Shown here in pieces: positions 8,663-16,890 of a stretch of 64,000 bases of DNA. The DNA is from Sphingomonas koreensis (GTDB lineage Bacteria; Pseudomonadota; Alphaproteobacteria; Sphingomonadales; Sphingomonadaceae). How positions within the stretch are numbered: position 1 is the stretch's first letter; each line of letters starts with the position of its first letter. The stretch lies in assembly GCA_006438735.1 (NCBI GenBank), contig RCZF01000001.1:372001-436000 (forward strand), given 5' to 3'. The notes beneath the pieces are model-generated. The model ran no database searches, was not told the DNA's origin, and saw only the letters and a program-made list of their open reading frames with translations. Made by a program: the position numbers and the translations under genes.

Positions 8663-9149
8663 AGGATGGTCCTCGGAAATGGAGCGATCGCAGGCCTAGT
8701 GCGCAACGGTTAACATGTGGGAAATATATGACCGCTCGTTTGGCACGGCAGCCACCTGGAATAAAGCCGTGTCGTTTTTCCGGCTGAAGCGCGATCCCAC
8801 CACATTAACGGATGCCCGCTTTCGGGAAGCGCAAATCGTGGCCCGATTGACCGGGACTGATGGACGAATGGCGGAATTTGGAGACCAGGAAAGGCTCACG
8901 AATGACAGGCTCTGGGTCTTATTGCTGAGCGCTCGGGCTGAACTAAGGTCTGATATACGCGCCCCGGCCCCAAAATCTGTCAGTCGGCAAACGGCTTATG
9001 TGCTGTCGGTCCGAAATTGGCGTAACCGGCCGGTCGGCAATGCGCCCCAAAAGCCGTCGATCGGAACCGAATGGAGAACAGAGATAGGCCCGCAAAATAG
9101 GCGCGCGATGGTCGGCCGATGGCTGACTGGGCAATCAGCCGCCGCTTCA
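8663..9149. other. Intergenic stretch with degenerate repeat-like sequence, no gene
   Basis: Open frames exist on both strands but lack ribosome binding sites and recognisable motifs. The DNA contains CGCTTTCGGGAAGCG (a short inverted repeat near 8818) and GTCGGCAA-type words near 8981 and 9033. These resemble the degenerate dispersed sequences seen in other gaps of this window. Confidence 0.5.
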
Positions 9150-9569
9150 TCAATTGGTGGCCGGGCGCCACAATGGCCCGACAGCAACGATTAAAACGAT
9201 GATATTGAACACCGCATTTGAACCGTTCCCCGAGACGATCGAGCCGCTGCTGTCTAGCACAAACCAGGCAAGTACGCCGGCCACGACTGATCTTCGCACC
9301 GCTTCGGGCGCAAGATCATAGACCCGCGACGACAAACACCAGATCAGCACGCCCCATCCGAGCAAAAAACCGCCCGTCAGCGCCGAGAGAAACCGCGTAT
9401 CCGGTGACGCATAGGTTGTTCTGCCATCGATCGGCCAGCTCAGCAGATCAAGCGTCCACCGGGCCGGCTCGATCGTCGCCGGCATCGTGCCAAGGAAGAA
9501 AACCGGCGCGAAACTGCCGACAATGACGGCAGTGACCTTGAGCCAGAACCGGTGAAAATGTTGCGACAT
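9150..9569 (-). CDS. Small integral membrane protein of unknown function
   Basis: A 139-residue protein. The start at 9569 (MSQHFHRFWLKVTAV) is preferred over one 57 bases upstream because GGGAG precedes it and the first membrane helix then sits at residues 7-28. Four hydrophobic segments are visible: VTAVIVGSFAPVFFL, FLSALTGGFLLGWGVLIWCL, SVVAGVLAWFVLDSSGSIV and AVFNIIVLIVAVGPLW. I do not recognise the family. It is transcribed divergently from the XRE regulator, with 107 bases between the two starts, so that regulator may control it. Confidence 0.75.
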   Translation of the reverse strand: MSQHFHRFWLKVTAVIVGSFAPVFFLGTMPATIEPARWTLDLLSWPIDGRTTYASPDTRFLSALTGGFLLGWGVLIWCLSSRVYDLAPEAVRRSVVAGVLAWFVLDSSGSIVSGNGSNAVFNIIVLIVAVGPLWRPATN

Positions 9570-9676
9570 CGATGCGCTCCCTTGAAAGGTTGAGCGATCT
9601 TGTGATCTCGAGCGGGGCCCGATCAATTACCTCGCAGGTAAGTGCCTAGTGATCCCGAACGCGCTATGCCTCGGTC

Positions 9677-10489
9677 GTGACGGATTTCGCGGATATCTTG
9701 AAACGCTGGCGCAAAACACGCCGGCTCAGCCAGTTGGGGCTGGCGATGCAAGCGGATGTGTCGGCACGCCACATTGCCTTTCTGGAAACCGGCCGCGCGC
9801 GCCCGAGCGCCGCCATGATCGGCAGATTGGGCGATGCATTGCGGCTGCCACTCGACGTGCGCAATCAGATGCTGACCCGCGCCGGATTTGCACAGCGCTA
9901 CGTTTCTCGCCAATGGGATGCTGAGGACATGGCGCCGGTTCGGGCCGCGCTGGATTACAGTCTTCACCGGCATGACCCTTATCCCGCGCTTGCCGTTGAC
10001 CGGCTTTGGTCGGTGATCGCCCTGAACGCGCCGGCGCGGACACTGTTCGGCGCGCTTGCGATCGATGAGGGCAGCAGCCTGCTCGACCTGATGACCTCCG
10101 ACGCCTTGCCGCCGTTCATCGAAAATTGGCCAGAGGTCGCGTACCACGCGGCCCGACGCCTACGCACCGAGAGTGCGGCGCAAGGCGGTGTCGAGCGATT
10201 GGATCACGCAGCCGATATGCTCGCGAGTGTCCCTGGCGCGCGGCAAATTCCCTTGGGGCCGGTCATGCCGACGATTTACCGTATCGGCGAGGTGCGGCTG
10301 TCGCTTTTCTCAATCATTGCCCAGTTCGGCACCCCCGACGACATGACGCTCGATGATTTGAAGATCGAACTCTATTTTCCCTGCGATAGCCAGAGCGATG
10401 AAGCGTTGCGAAGGCTGGTAACGAGGGACGGTGCACCTAAAGCCAAGGCCCTATCGGGACATGAATTTCCGGGCACGGATGGCCGGTAA
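9677..10489 (+). CDS. XRE-family regulator with MmyB-like ligand-binding domain
   Basis: Residues 5-65 form a Cro/C1-type helix-turn-helix (FADILKRWRKTRRLSQLGLA and HIAFLETGRARPSAAMI). Residues 95-250 match the MmyB-like domain that follows such helix-turn-helix domains (YPALAVDRLWSVIALNAPAR, ELYFPCDSQSDEALRRL). The start is a GTG at 9677. The last 20 or so residues (APKAKALSGHEFPGTDGR) do not look native. They run into DNA that belongs to the SRAP remnant, so the original stop may have been lost in the same rearrangement. The gene is divergent from a membrane protein gene, a usual target arrangement. Confidence 0.85.
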   Translation: MTDFADILKRWRKTRRLSQLGLAMQADVSARHIAFLETGRARPSAAMIGRLGDALRLPLDVRNQMLTRAGFAQRYVSRQWDAEDMAPVRAALDYSLHRHDPYPALAVDRLWSVIALNAPARTLFGALAIDEGSSLLDLMTSDALPPFIENWPEVAYHAARRLRTESAAQGGVERLDHAADMLASVPGARQIPLGPVMPTIYRIGEVRLSLFSIIAQFGTPDDMTLDDLKIELYFPCDSQSDEALRRLVTRDGAPKAKALSGHEFPGTDGR

Positions 10490-10947
10490 TTTGCTGATCC
10501 GTCCAAGGGCTGGCCAAGTGGCCGATGACCAATGTTCGCAACCTCGCGCTGCCGCAATGGAAGCGCCTCGCCGAGCGCCCCGAAAACCGCTGCCTCGTCC
10601 CGCTCACCGAGTTTTGCGAATGGACACCGGAGAAGCACGACCTTGGCGACGGCAAACCACCGCTCAAGGGCGAGATGTGGTTCGCTGTCGACAACCAGCC
10701 AACCTTCGCCGTCGCCGGCTTTTGGCAACGCACCGCGAACGGCAACGGCTTTACTATGGTCACTTGTGATCCCAACGAGCTTGTCGCGCCGATCCATCCC
10801 AAGGCTATGTTGACAATCCTCGCTCCGCAGGATCACGATCGCTGGCTGCGGGCGCGCTATGACGAGATCGTTACGCTGCAGGTGCCCTACGCGGCCCAGG
10901 GGATGACGGTGCGCGGGCCAGTGTTCCCGACACGGAATATCAATTGA
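10435..10947 (+). pseudogene. SRAP (YedK/HMCES-type) gene lacking its N-terminus
   Basis: From the ATG at 10525 the frame reads MTNVRNLALPQWKRLAERPE, then NRCLVPLTEFCEWTPEK, FAVAGFWQRTANGNGF, VAPIHPKAMLTILAP. This is the C-terminal two thirds of an SOS response-associated peptidase (SRAP) protein, which crosslinks to abasic sites in single-stranded DNA through Cys2. The first 70 or so residues, including the MC start, are absent. The 90 bases before 10525 contain frame-broken pieces only. Cys2 is essential in the family, so this copy should be non-functional. Confidence 0.7.
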
Positions 10948-11278
10948 CCGGGCCGACAGCACCTGCCTGGCCGAGCATGGCAGCCAGCAGACTGTAGCCC
11001 TGCGCCTTATGGGCTTCTCTCATTTCCTTGGCGCGTTTGATAACCAGGGAAGCGACCGTATCCGCTGCCAGCCGGAAATCGCGCGCCGTATTCACATGGC
11101 TGTCGTTGTCGATCACCAGCGCAGCCGCCGCAGCAAACAGGTCGATGATGTCGTCAGCGGACAGGTCGCCCTCAACCTGCGAGTTCATATGCTGGATCGC
11201 GCTCGGCACGAAGGAGGCGAGCATTCGGACCTTTTCGTCGAGCGACACCTGAATCGTAGGCGGCATTGTCGGCGACAT
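10940..11278 (-). CDS. Hypothetical protein, first of a three-gene unit by position
   Basis: A 112-residue, mostly helical cytoplasmic protein (MSPTMPPTIQVSLDEKVRML...). TAGGAGCAG gives a strong ribosome binding site before the ATG at 11278. There is no signal peptide, membrane segment or recognisable domain; the C-terminal part is rich in Ala, Lys and Glu. It lies eight bases downstream of the next gene on the same strand, so the two are probably co-transcribed. Its end overlaps that of the convergent SRAP remnant by eight bases. Confidence 0.65.
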   Translation of the reverse strand: MSPTMPPTIQVSLDEKVRMLASFVPSAIQHMNSQVEGDLSADDIIDLFAAAAALVIDNDSHVNTARDFRLAADTVASLVIKRAKEMREAHKAQGYSLLAAMLGQAGAVGPVN

Positions 11279-11286
11279 AACTGCTC

Positions 11287-11700
11287 CTAGTTCCCGAGGT
11301 CCGTTTTCTCGCTATCATATTCACCGCGTTTCCGCCTTGCGTAAGCGGCTTCTGCAGCTCGATCAGCTTCGCGCTCGACCTTTGTCATCCGCGCTCGCTT
11401 CAACTCGATCTCGACGCTGACTGTATATTCATGCCCAAGCGATCGGCAGATACCATGCATCGCCGTGCTGAGCTCGCCACGCCGGATGATCTCGTGCGCG
11501 TGCGCGTTCGGGTGGCGATAGCCGAGACCGTGCGCTGCAACCCAGAAGTCCTTGCAGGTACGAGGATCCGCACCGCGCCACCCAACATAGGCGAGAACAA
11601 ACCGCAACGCGACGTTCGGCCCGGCGAACGGTGAGACCTTCGCCTGCTCCAAAAATGCGTCCAGCGCGCAGAGCGCTTTCCAGGTGAGCGTGTCCGCCAA
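11287..11700 (-). CDS. Hypothetical protein, middle gene of the three-gene unit
   Basis: A 137-residue soluble protein (MADTLTWKALCALDAFLEQA...). The N-terminal half has a compact hydrophobic core (VALRFVLAYVGWRG, DFWVAAHGLGY). The C-terminal third is a charged helix (RARMTKVEREADRAAEAAYARRKRGEY) likely to form a coiled coil or bind nucleic acid. No family is recognised. It is four bases downstream of the preceding short gene and eight bases upstream of the next. Confidence 0.65.
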   Translation of the reverse strand: MADTLTWKALCALDAFLEQAKVSPFAGPNVALRFVLAYVGWRGADPRTCKDFWVAAHGLGYRHPNAHAHEIIRRGELSTAMHGICRSLGHEYTVSVEIELKRARMTKVEREADRAAEAAYARRKRGEYDSEKTDLGN

Positions 11701-11704
11701 TGCA

Positions 11705-11902
11705 TCAGATCGGCAATATCATTTGATCGACGTCTGGCGCGCATTCCGGGCGAAGCCGAGCGACAATTTCCTCAGCAATCATTCGCGCGGCGCGATCACG
11801 CCAGTTTCCGTGCGGCGTAAGGAGGCCTGCGATCGTGCTGACGGGCATGTTGGCAAGAATGTCGGCGAGTGCCGCAGTGTCATCAGGGGCGATTCGGTGC
11901 AT
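11705..11902 (-). CDS. Short hypothetical protein, promoter-proximal gene of the three-gene unit
   Basis: A 65-residue protein starting MHRIAPDDTAALADILANMP. It ends four bases before the next gene. An upstream extension in the same frame exists but is Arg/Pro-rich and has no ribosome binding site, so the shorter start is preferred. No clear Shine-Dalgarno sequence precedes 11902. The even codon pattern and tight spacing support a real gene. Confidence 0.45.
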   Translation of the reverse strand: MHRIAPDDTAALADILANMPVSTIAGLLTPHGNWRDRAARMIAEEIVARLRPECAPDVDQMILPI

Positions 11903-12066
11903 TAGCCAATGAGAACAAAAACGGAACATTGATGCAAGAGTTTTTATGGCCGGGTATGGCCTGGGCTTACTGCCATCATTGGCGGTTCGACCTCGTGGCG
12001 GATTTGCGCCGTAAGATCGGATGCGCCGCAGGCCCCTGTCGAAATCCCGCAAGCGGCCCTCCGGCG

Positions 12067-12378
12067 TCAGCCAGGATTATTGGCGAGCACGGCGTCGAGC
12101 AAACCGGGGAATCGCTGATCAAATTCGGCACGGCGCAGCGTGTTGATCATCTCGCGCCCCGCCTGCGTCGTCTCGATCAGTCCGGCCGCGCGAAGCAGCT
12201 TGAGATGATTGGACAGCGTGCTCTTGGGAATTGAATCGCATGGCGCCGCGTCGGTGCAGCTGAGCCGCTCGGTCGCCGCCAGCCGCGCGACCATGCCCAA
12301 GCGGTTGGGATCGGCCAGCGCGTGCAGCGCCAGGTCGAGCGGCACATCTTCCAGTCGGGGGTGAGTGAAGCGGGGCAC
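12067..12378 (-). CDS. ArsR-family winged-helix transcriptional regulator
   Basis: A 103-residue repressor-type protein. The winged helix-turn-helix covers residues 12-85 (LALHALADPNRLGMVARLAA, then the recognition helix SIPKSTLSNHLKLLRAAGLI, then the wing TTQAGREMINTLR). A CTDAAPC pair of cysteines lies before the recognition helix and could act as a redox or metal switch, though the classical ELCVCDL motif is absent. It is divergent from an SDR oxidoreductase gene. An 8-base inverted repeat sits between the two starts and probably binds this protein. Confidence 0.9.
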   Translation of the reverse strand: MPRFTHPRLEDVPLDLALHALADPNRLGMVARLAATERLSCTDAAPCDSIPKSTLSNHLKLLRAAGLIETTQAGREMINTLRRAEFDQRFPGLLDAVLANNPG

Positions 12379-12392
12379 TGGACTGATATAGG

Positions 12393-12433
12393 GACAGTTC
12401 GTTAATTTAATAGTTCGGGATCATTGAACTGTC
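12393..12433. promoter_or_regulatory. Candidate operator in the ArsR/SDR divergent promoter
   Basis: GACAGTTC at 12393-12400 and GAACTGTC at 12426-12433 form a perfect 8-base inverted repeat around an AT-rich spacer (GTTAATTTAATAGTTCGGG). A third AGTTCG half-site lies inside. It falls 15 bases upstream of the ArsR start and 78 bases upstream of the SDR start. This is where an autoregulated repressor of both genes would bind. Confidence 0.5.
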
Positions 12434-12510
12434 GAACCTAACCCCCAGATATCTCTGCAGCCGACAGCGCACGAGGTCGTGATCGCGGGCAACCATCTCG
12501 GAGAAATTTC

Positions 12511-13245
12511 ATGTCACTTCAGGGCAAGAGGGCGCTGGTCACCGGCGGATCGCGGGGCATCGGCGCGGCAATCGCCAAGCGGCTGGCGGGCGAGGGGGCG
12601 ACCGTCGCGATCACCTATGCCGGCAACAAGGCTGCGGCCGACGCCACCGTCGCCGCGATCGAAGGGGCAGGGGGCACCGCTTTCGCGTTCCAGGCTGACG
12701 CCGGCGACCCGGAATCACAGCGCGCCGGCGTCGAGCAGGCCGCGGCGGCGCTGGGTGGGATTGACGTTCTGGTCCACAATGCCGGAGTCGCGGAATTTGC
12801 ACCGATCGAGCAGGACACCGACGAACTGTTCGACCGCCAATTCGGGGTCAACGTGAAGGGCCTGCATGTCGGCACCCGCGCCGCGTTGCCGCATCTGAGT
12901 GACGGTGGCCGCGTCATCCTGATCGGCAGCGTGTCAGGCGAACTCGCCTTCCCCTCGACCGCGACGTATAGCGCGACCAAGGCGGCGGTGGCTGCACTCG
13001 CACGCGGCTGGGCGAAGGATCTCGCCCCCCGCAACATCTTGGTCAACACGGTGCAGCCGGGACCGATCGACACCGATTTAAACCCCGCCGATGGCGAGTT
13101 CGCGAAGCAGATGACGCCGTCCATCCCGCTCGGTCGCTATGGCACGGTCGAGGAAATTGCCGGCGCGGTGGCGTTTCTCGCCGGGCCCGATGCGAGCTAC
13201 ATCACGGGCGCCACGCTCAACATCGACGGCGGCGCGGCGGCATAG
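12511..13245 (+). CDS. SDR-family oxidoreductase, FabG-like
   Basis: A 244-residue classical short-chain dehydrogenase. It has the cofactor motif TGGSRGIG (residues 11-18), NAG (HNAGVAEF), the catalytic Ser in LIGSVSGE and the YSATK tyrosine-lysine pair. The C-terminus (YITGATLNIDGG) is typical of this family. The Arg in the glycine loop suggests NADP(H) preference. The substrate is unknown. The position opposite an ArsR regulator suggests stress- or metabolite-induced expression. Confidence 0.92.
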   Translation: MSLQGKRALVTGGSRGIGAAIAKRLAGEGATVAITYAGNKAAADATVAAIEGAGGTAFAFQADAGDPESQRAGVEQAAAALGGIDVLVHNAGVAEFAPIEQDTDELFDRQFGVNVKGLHVGTRAALPHLSDGGRVILIGSVSGELAFPSTATYSATKAAVAALARGWAKDLAPRNILVNTVQPGPIDTDLNPADGEFAKQMTPSIPLGRYGTVEEIAGAVAFLAGPDASYITGATLNIDGGAAA

Positions 13246-13305
13246 CGACTAGCCGGCGGCCCCTTCATTAAGGTCGGATGGGCCGCCCGGCTATTCGGTA
13301 GCGAC

Positions 13306-13371
13306 TTCCAAAAACCAGATTGCCGAGAAAGGCCTAATTTCTTCAAACCGGTCTGCTTCGTCATCGCAAAC
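13306..13371 (+). repeat. Dispersed intergenic repeat, copy 1
   Basis: About 66 bases sharing CAAAAACCAGATTGCCG, GGCCTA, TTTC..CAA and CGTCATCGCAAAC in the same order with 20274-20338. Both copies lie just downstream of a gene on the plus strand, and no reading frame is shared. The function is unknown. Confidence 0.7.
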
Positions 13372-13677
13372 TATCGCTGCCAAGCACGACAAACAGAGGT
13401 TCGAGGGGGTTTTTGGTATAAGGGCTTCGAACCAAGAACGCATTGAGCGGGCGTTGGGACCGTTGGGGACTGTCGATGGGCCCATGGCCGAGCATCGGTT
13501 CCGGGAGCGGCCGTCACGGCGGTGAATGCCGGCCTAGGTCGTGCTCACTTCGTCGGGAAGGGAATCGATCAATCCCGGGACATCAAGCACTCTGTTTGGT
13601 CGATCGCAATTCGAAATGAACAAACGTCAGCTTTCAGGAAGTTACTAAGCACTCCAAGCGTCCGGCTTTGGGTCCAA
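13372..13677. other. Intergenic stretch, no gene seen
   Basis: No supported gene. It contains TTCCGGGAGCGGCCGTCACGG-like words near 13498 that resemble other gap sequences of this window, but no promoter or hairpin that I can define. Confidence 0.4.
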
Positions 13678-14136
13678 TCAGCTACCGAGGGCTATGCTGG
13701 CAGTGAGGATATCGACCGTCTGCCCGTCTTTTTCGCCTCGGAACCAGCGTTCAATTGCAGCTGCGAATAGCGGGTCGTCAGGCGCTGCTTCGGCAAACAA
13801 GGTGAGCGAGGAGCGGAGCTTGGCTGCGTCGACTGACCCAAATACCGCTTCTGCGGTGGTGCCGACAAGATCCTGGAGGACGGCAATACTTTCCCGGTAC
13901 CTGGCACCGAGCAACGGATGAGCAAGGTAGGCCTGCGCTTCCTCTGTCGAGCCGATTGCGTAGCGACGCGACATCTCGCTCGACCCCAAACCCGCCACTT
14001 GAGGAAAGATGAACCACATCCAATGGCTCGTCTTATAACCCCGCGTCAGCTCCGTCAGCACGCGAGCGTAGGTTGCTTCCTGCGCGGAGACGAAGCGATC
14101 AAGATTGAACCGGTCAGTATTGGTAGTGTCCGTCAT
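13678..14136 (-). CDS. DUF1810 family protein
   Basis: A 152-residue protein matching the DUF1810 pattern: FNLDRFVSAQEATYARVLTE, then GYKTSHWMWFIFPQVAGLG, MSRRYAIGSTEEAQAYLAHP, LLGARYRE and VFGSVDAAKLRSSLTLF. The start at 14136 (MTDTTNTDRF) gives the usual family length. The family's biochemical role is not established. It is a single gene with gene-free DNA on both sides. Confidence 0.9.
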   Translation of the reverse strand: MTDTTNTDRFNLDRFVSAQEATYARVLTELTRGYKTSHWMWFIFPQVAGLGSSEMSRRYAIGSTEEAQAYLAHPLLGARYRESIAVLQDLVGTTAEAVFGSVDAAKLRSSLTLFAEAAPDDPLFAAAIERWFRGEKDGQTVDILTASIALGS

Positions 14137-14611
14137 GCGGACACCATCTAGAGGGTGGGTGATACCGCCGCCAAGGGGTGATGTCGGGCGTTGGCTCGCG
14201 CTGCTTACCGAAAGCGGATGGAGGTGCCGGGCCGCAGACAGACAGCGTGGAAGTGGCCATCGAACCGACATGGACGGACATTTAGGGGAAGCGCCAAAGA
14301 CCGGCGGAACGTCCGCATGTGGTTCATTCCCCTGCGAACCAGAAATCTTCTGATCTTAGCGAGCGAAAGCCAATTCTATTTAGGCTGCGGCAGCTGCTGC
14401 CATAGCTTCGAAGGTCAGAGATGGCGATCAATCAAGCCCGGGTCGCCAATCGCTCTCACGGCCTTCAAACGCAGCTTCACATAGCCTGAATGAACGACCG
14501 CTATCGGGAACCGGCCTTGGGTCGCTAAAAGTCGGAAACTGGGTCTTCGCTACAGCGAACCTGCCGAATAGATCCTCAATGGCAATATGCGACAACGCCA
14601 TGACGATGCGT
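14137..14611. other. Intergenic stretch, no gene seen
   Basis: There are short open frames on both strands but none with recognisable sequence. Near 14499 it carries GAACGACCGCTATCGGGAAC, one of several related words found in gaps of this window. Confidence 0.4.
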
Positions 14612-15520
14612 TCAATCGATCCGAAGGCCCGCCGTCAGCGCTTCGAGCAGGGCGTTTACCTTCGGGCTGAGCTGGCGGCTGCGCGGCCAGACGAGGTGCA
14701 GCGGGAGGCCTGAGGCGGCCAGCGCCGGCAGGATCTGGACCAGCTCGCCGCGATCGAGTTCGTCCTTGATGAGCCAGGTCGCCAGCTGCGCTATCCCGAA
14801 GCCGGCCTTGACCGCGCCGACCTGTGCCTCTGCGCTGCCGAGCACGATGCGCGGGTCCATCGTGCGCTCCTCGATCCGGCCGACGCGATCGGCGAAACGC
14901 CAGGCGATCGTGCTGCCGTCGGCGCGGCCGTAGACAACACAATCAAACTGCGCGAGCTCGTAGGCCGATTTTGGGGCGCCGCGGCGATCGAGATAGGCCG
15001 GCGCGGCGCAGAAGATCACGCGTTCGTCGCCGAGATGGCGATGGCCGAGATTGTCCGCGCCCGTGTCCGCCGCGCCGATGCGGATCGCGACGTCGATACC
15101 CTGCTCGACGATGTCTACCTTGCGATCGGTGAAAGTGATGCTTGGGCGCAGATTGGGATGCCGCTCGGCAAACGCGAGCAACAGCGGCATCGCGTGCATC
15201 CGCCCGAACGCGACCGCCACGTCGACCTTGAGCCGACCGACGATCTCCGTCCGGTGCGCCGCCAGCACCGCCTCGGCATCGGCGAGATCGCCCAGCACGC
15301 GCACGCAGGTCTCGTAGAAGGCGGCGCCGACATCGGTCAGCGTCAGGCGACGCGTGGTGCGCTCGAACAGCCGGCTGTCGAGCCGCGCCTCCAGTCGCGC
15401 GACGCTCTTGCTCACCGCAGAATTGGTCAGGTTGAGCCGCGCGCCAGCCGCGGTGAAGCTGCCTGCATCGGCCGTGGTGACGAAGGCTTCGATGCCCTTG
15501 AGGCGTTCAGAGGGAATCAT
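14612..15520 (-). CDS. LysR-family transcriptional regulator
   Basis: A 302-residue regulator. Residues 4-63 are the winged helix-turn-helix (RLKGIEAFVTTADAGSFTAA, NSAVSKSVARLEARLDSRLF, TTRRLTLTDVG). The remainder is the periplasmic-binding-like effector domain (GRLKVDVAVAFGRMHAMPLL, VDIVEQGIDVAIRIG). The start at 15520 follows AAGGTCC; a much longer open frame upstream is a shadow of the divergent transporter. It is paired head to head with an MFS efflux gene, which it probably activates or represses. Confidence 0.93.
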   Translation of the reverse strand: MIPSERLKGIEAFVTTADAGSFTAAGARLNLTNSAVSKSVARLEARLDSRLFERTTRRLTLTDVGAAFYETCVRVLGDLADAEAVLAAHRTEIVGRLKVDVAVAFGRMHAMPLLLAFAERHPNLRPSITFTDRKVDIVEQGIDVAIRIGAADTGADNLGHRHLGDERVIFCAAPAYLDRRGAPKSAYELAQFDCVVYGRADGSTIAWRFADRVGRIEERTMDPRIVLGSAEAQVGAVKAGFGIAQLATWLIKDELDRGELVQILPALAASGLPLHLVWPRSRQLSPKVNALLEALTAGLRID

Positions 15521-15533
15521 AGGGACCTTGATT

Positions 15534-15567
15534 ATGGAATTATTGTCGCGCCGTACATGAATTAATG
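15534..15567. promoter_or_regulatory. Candidate LysR binding region between regulator and MFS gene
   Basis: Two similar AT-rich words, TATGGAATTATTG (15534) and CATGAATTAATG (15556), occur about 22 bases apart in an otherwise GC-rich divergent gap. Spaced near-repeats of this kind in a LysR divergent promoter are usual binding positions. This is seen by eye only. Confidence 0.35.
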
Positions 15568-15622
15568 CCGCGCGACGCGCCGTTTCGTCGCGCCTAGGGA
15601 GACGGGCTAACTGGAGTTTGCA

Positions 15623-16822
15623 ATGTCCCTCGCCCGTCCCCTTTCCGCCGATGCCCCAGGCGCCCCGTCCGCGGGGCATGGCGTCGCGGTGCTGCTGCTG
15701 GCGATCTCCGCCTTCGTGATCGTCACGACCGAATTCATCATCGTCGGTCTGTTGCCGAGCCTGGCCCGCGACCTGAGCATCTCGATTTCCACCGCCGGGC
15801 AACTGGTTACGCTGTTTGCCTTCACCGTCATGCTCGCTGGGCCGTTCCTCACCGCAATGCTCTCGCATTTCGAGCGCAAGCGGTTGTTCGTCGTGATCCT
15901 GCTGATCTTCGCCGGCGCCAACGCGCTCGCCGCGGCCGCGCCGGACATCTGGATCCTCGGCTTCGCGCGCTTCCTGCCAGCGCTGGCGCTGCCGGTATTC
16001 TGGGGCACGGCGAGCGAGACGGCGGGCGAACTCGCCGGGCCGGAGAAAGCGGGCAAGGCGGTGGCCAACGTCTATCTCGGCATTTCCGGCGCGATGGTGC
16101 TGGGCATTCCGCTCGGCACGCTGACCTCGACCGCCTTCGGCTGGCGCGGGACGTTCTGGGGCCTGTCGGGCCTGTCGCTGCTGATGGCGGTGCTGCTGCT
16201 GGTGGTAATGCCGACGCTGGCGAAGCCGGCGCGCGTGAAGCTCGCCGAACAGGCCAAGATCCTCAAGGATCCCTATTTCCTCGGCAACGTGGTCCTCTCG
16301 GTAATCGTGTTCACGGCGATGTTCACTGCCTACACCTATCTCGCCGACACGCTGGAGCAGATCGCGGGCATTCCCGCCGGGCAGGTCGGCTGGTGGCTGA
16401 TGGGCTTCGGCGTCGTCGGCCTTGCCGGCAACTGGCTGGGCGGGCAATTCGTCGCGCGCGGGCCGCTGATAGTCACCGCGATCACCGCTTTGGTGCTGGC
16501 GGCTGGCACGGCGACGACGACCTTGCTCGCCGGATCGCATGCCCGGCTGGCGGTGGCGCTCGCCGTGTGGGGCATCGCCAACACCGCGCTCTACCCGATC
16601 TGCCAAGTGCGTGTGATGCAGTCGGCGAGTCACGCGCAGGCGCTGGCGGGGACGCTCAACGTGTCGATGGCCAATGCCGGGATCGGCCTCGGCGCGATCA
16701 TCGGCGGGTCGGTGATCTTGCATCTCGGCCTGGCCGATGTCGGCTATGTCGCCGCAGCGATCGCCATCCTCGCCGCGGTCGTCGCGCCGCTGGTCGGCCG
16801 GCTCAAAGCTCGGGACGCCTGA
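15623..16822 (+). CDS. MFS transporter, AraJ/DHA1-like efflux type
   Basis: A 399-residue major facilitator protein with twelve hydrophobic segments. The family-typical early stretch FVIVTTEFIIVGLLPSLARD is followed by STAGQLVTLFAFTVMLAGPF and the loop HFERKRLFV. The AraJ-like TEF(I/L)xxGLLP motif points to sugar or drug export in the inner membrane; the substrate cannot be read from the sequence. It is divergent from a LysR regulator 102 bases away. It is full length. Confidence 0.93.
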   Translation: MSLARPLSADAPGAPSAGHGVAVLLLAISAFVIVTTEFIIVGLLPSLARDLSISISTAGQLVTLFAFTVMLAGPFLTAMLSHFERKRLFVVILLIFAGANALAAAAPDIWILGFARFLPALALPVFWGTASETAGELAGPEKAGKAVANVYLGISGAMVLGIPLGTLTSTAFGWRGTFWGLSGLSLLMAVLLLVVMPTLAKPARVKLAEQAKILKDPYFLGNVVLSVIVFTAMFTAYTYLADTLEQIAGIPAGQVGWWLMGFGVVGLAGNWLGGQFVARGPLIVTAITALVLAAGTATTTLLAGSHARLAVALAVWGIANTALYPICQVRVMQSASHAQALAGTLNVSMANAGIGLGAIIGGSVILHLGLADVGYVAAAIAILAAVVAPLVGRLKARDA

Positions 16823-16890
16823 TGCAGAGCGAGCGGCATGGCAAGTTGACTAAGTGTATTTCATATCGGGCTGAATGGACGCTTGCTGTC

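Noticed and set aside
8715..9194. A 159-codon plus-strand open frame
   Set aside because: It has no ribosome binding site, low-complexity composition and overlap with degenerate repeat words; no family resemblance.
15521..16723. A 400-codon upstream extension of the LysR regulator
   Set aside because: The extra sequence (rich in Arg, His and Gln) lies antisense to the intact MFS transporter and has no domain. The LysR helix-turn-helix begins at the start at 15520.
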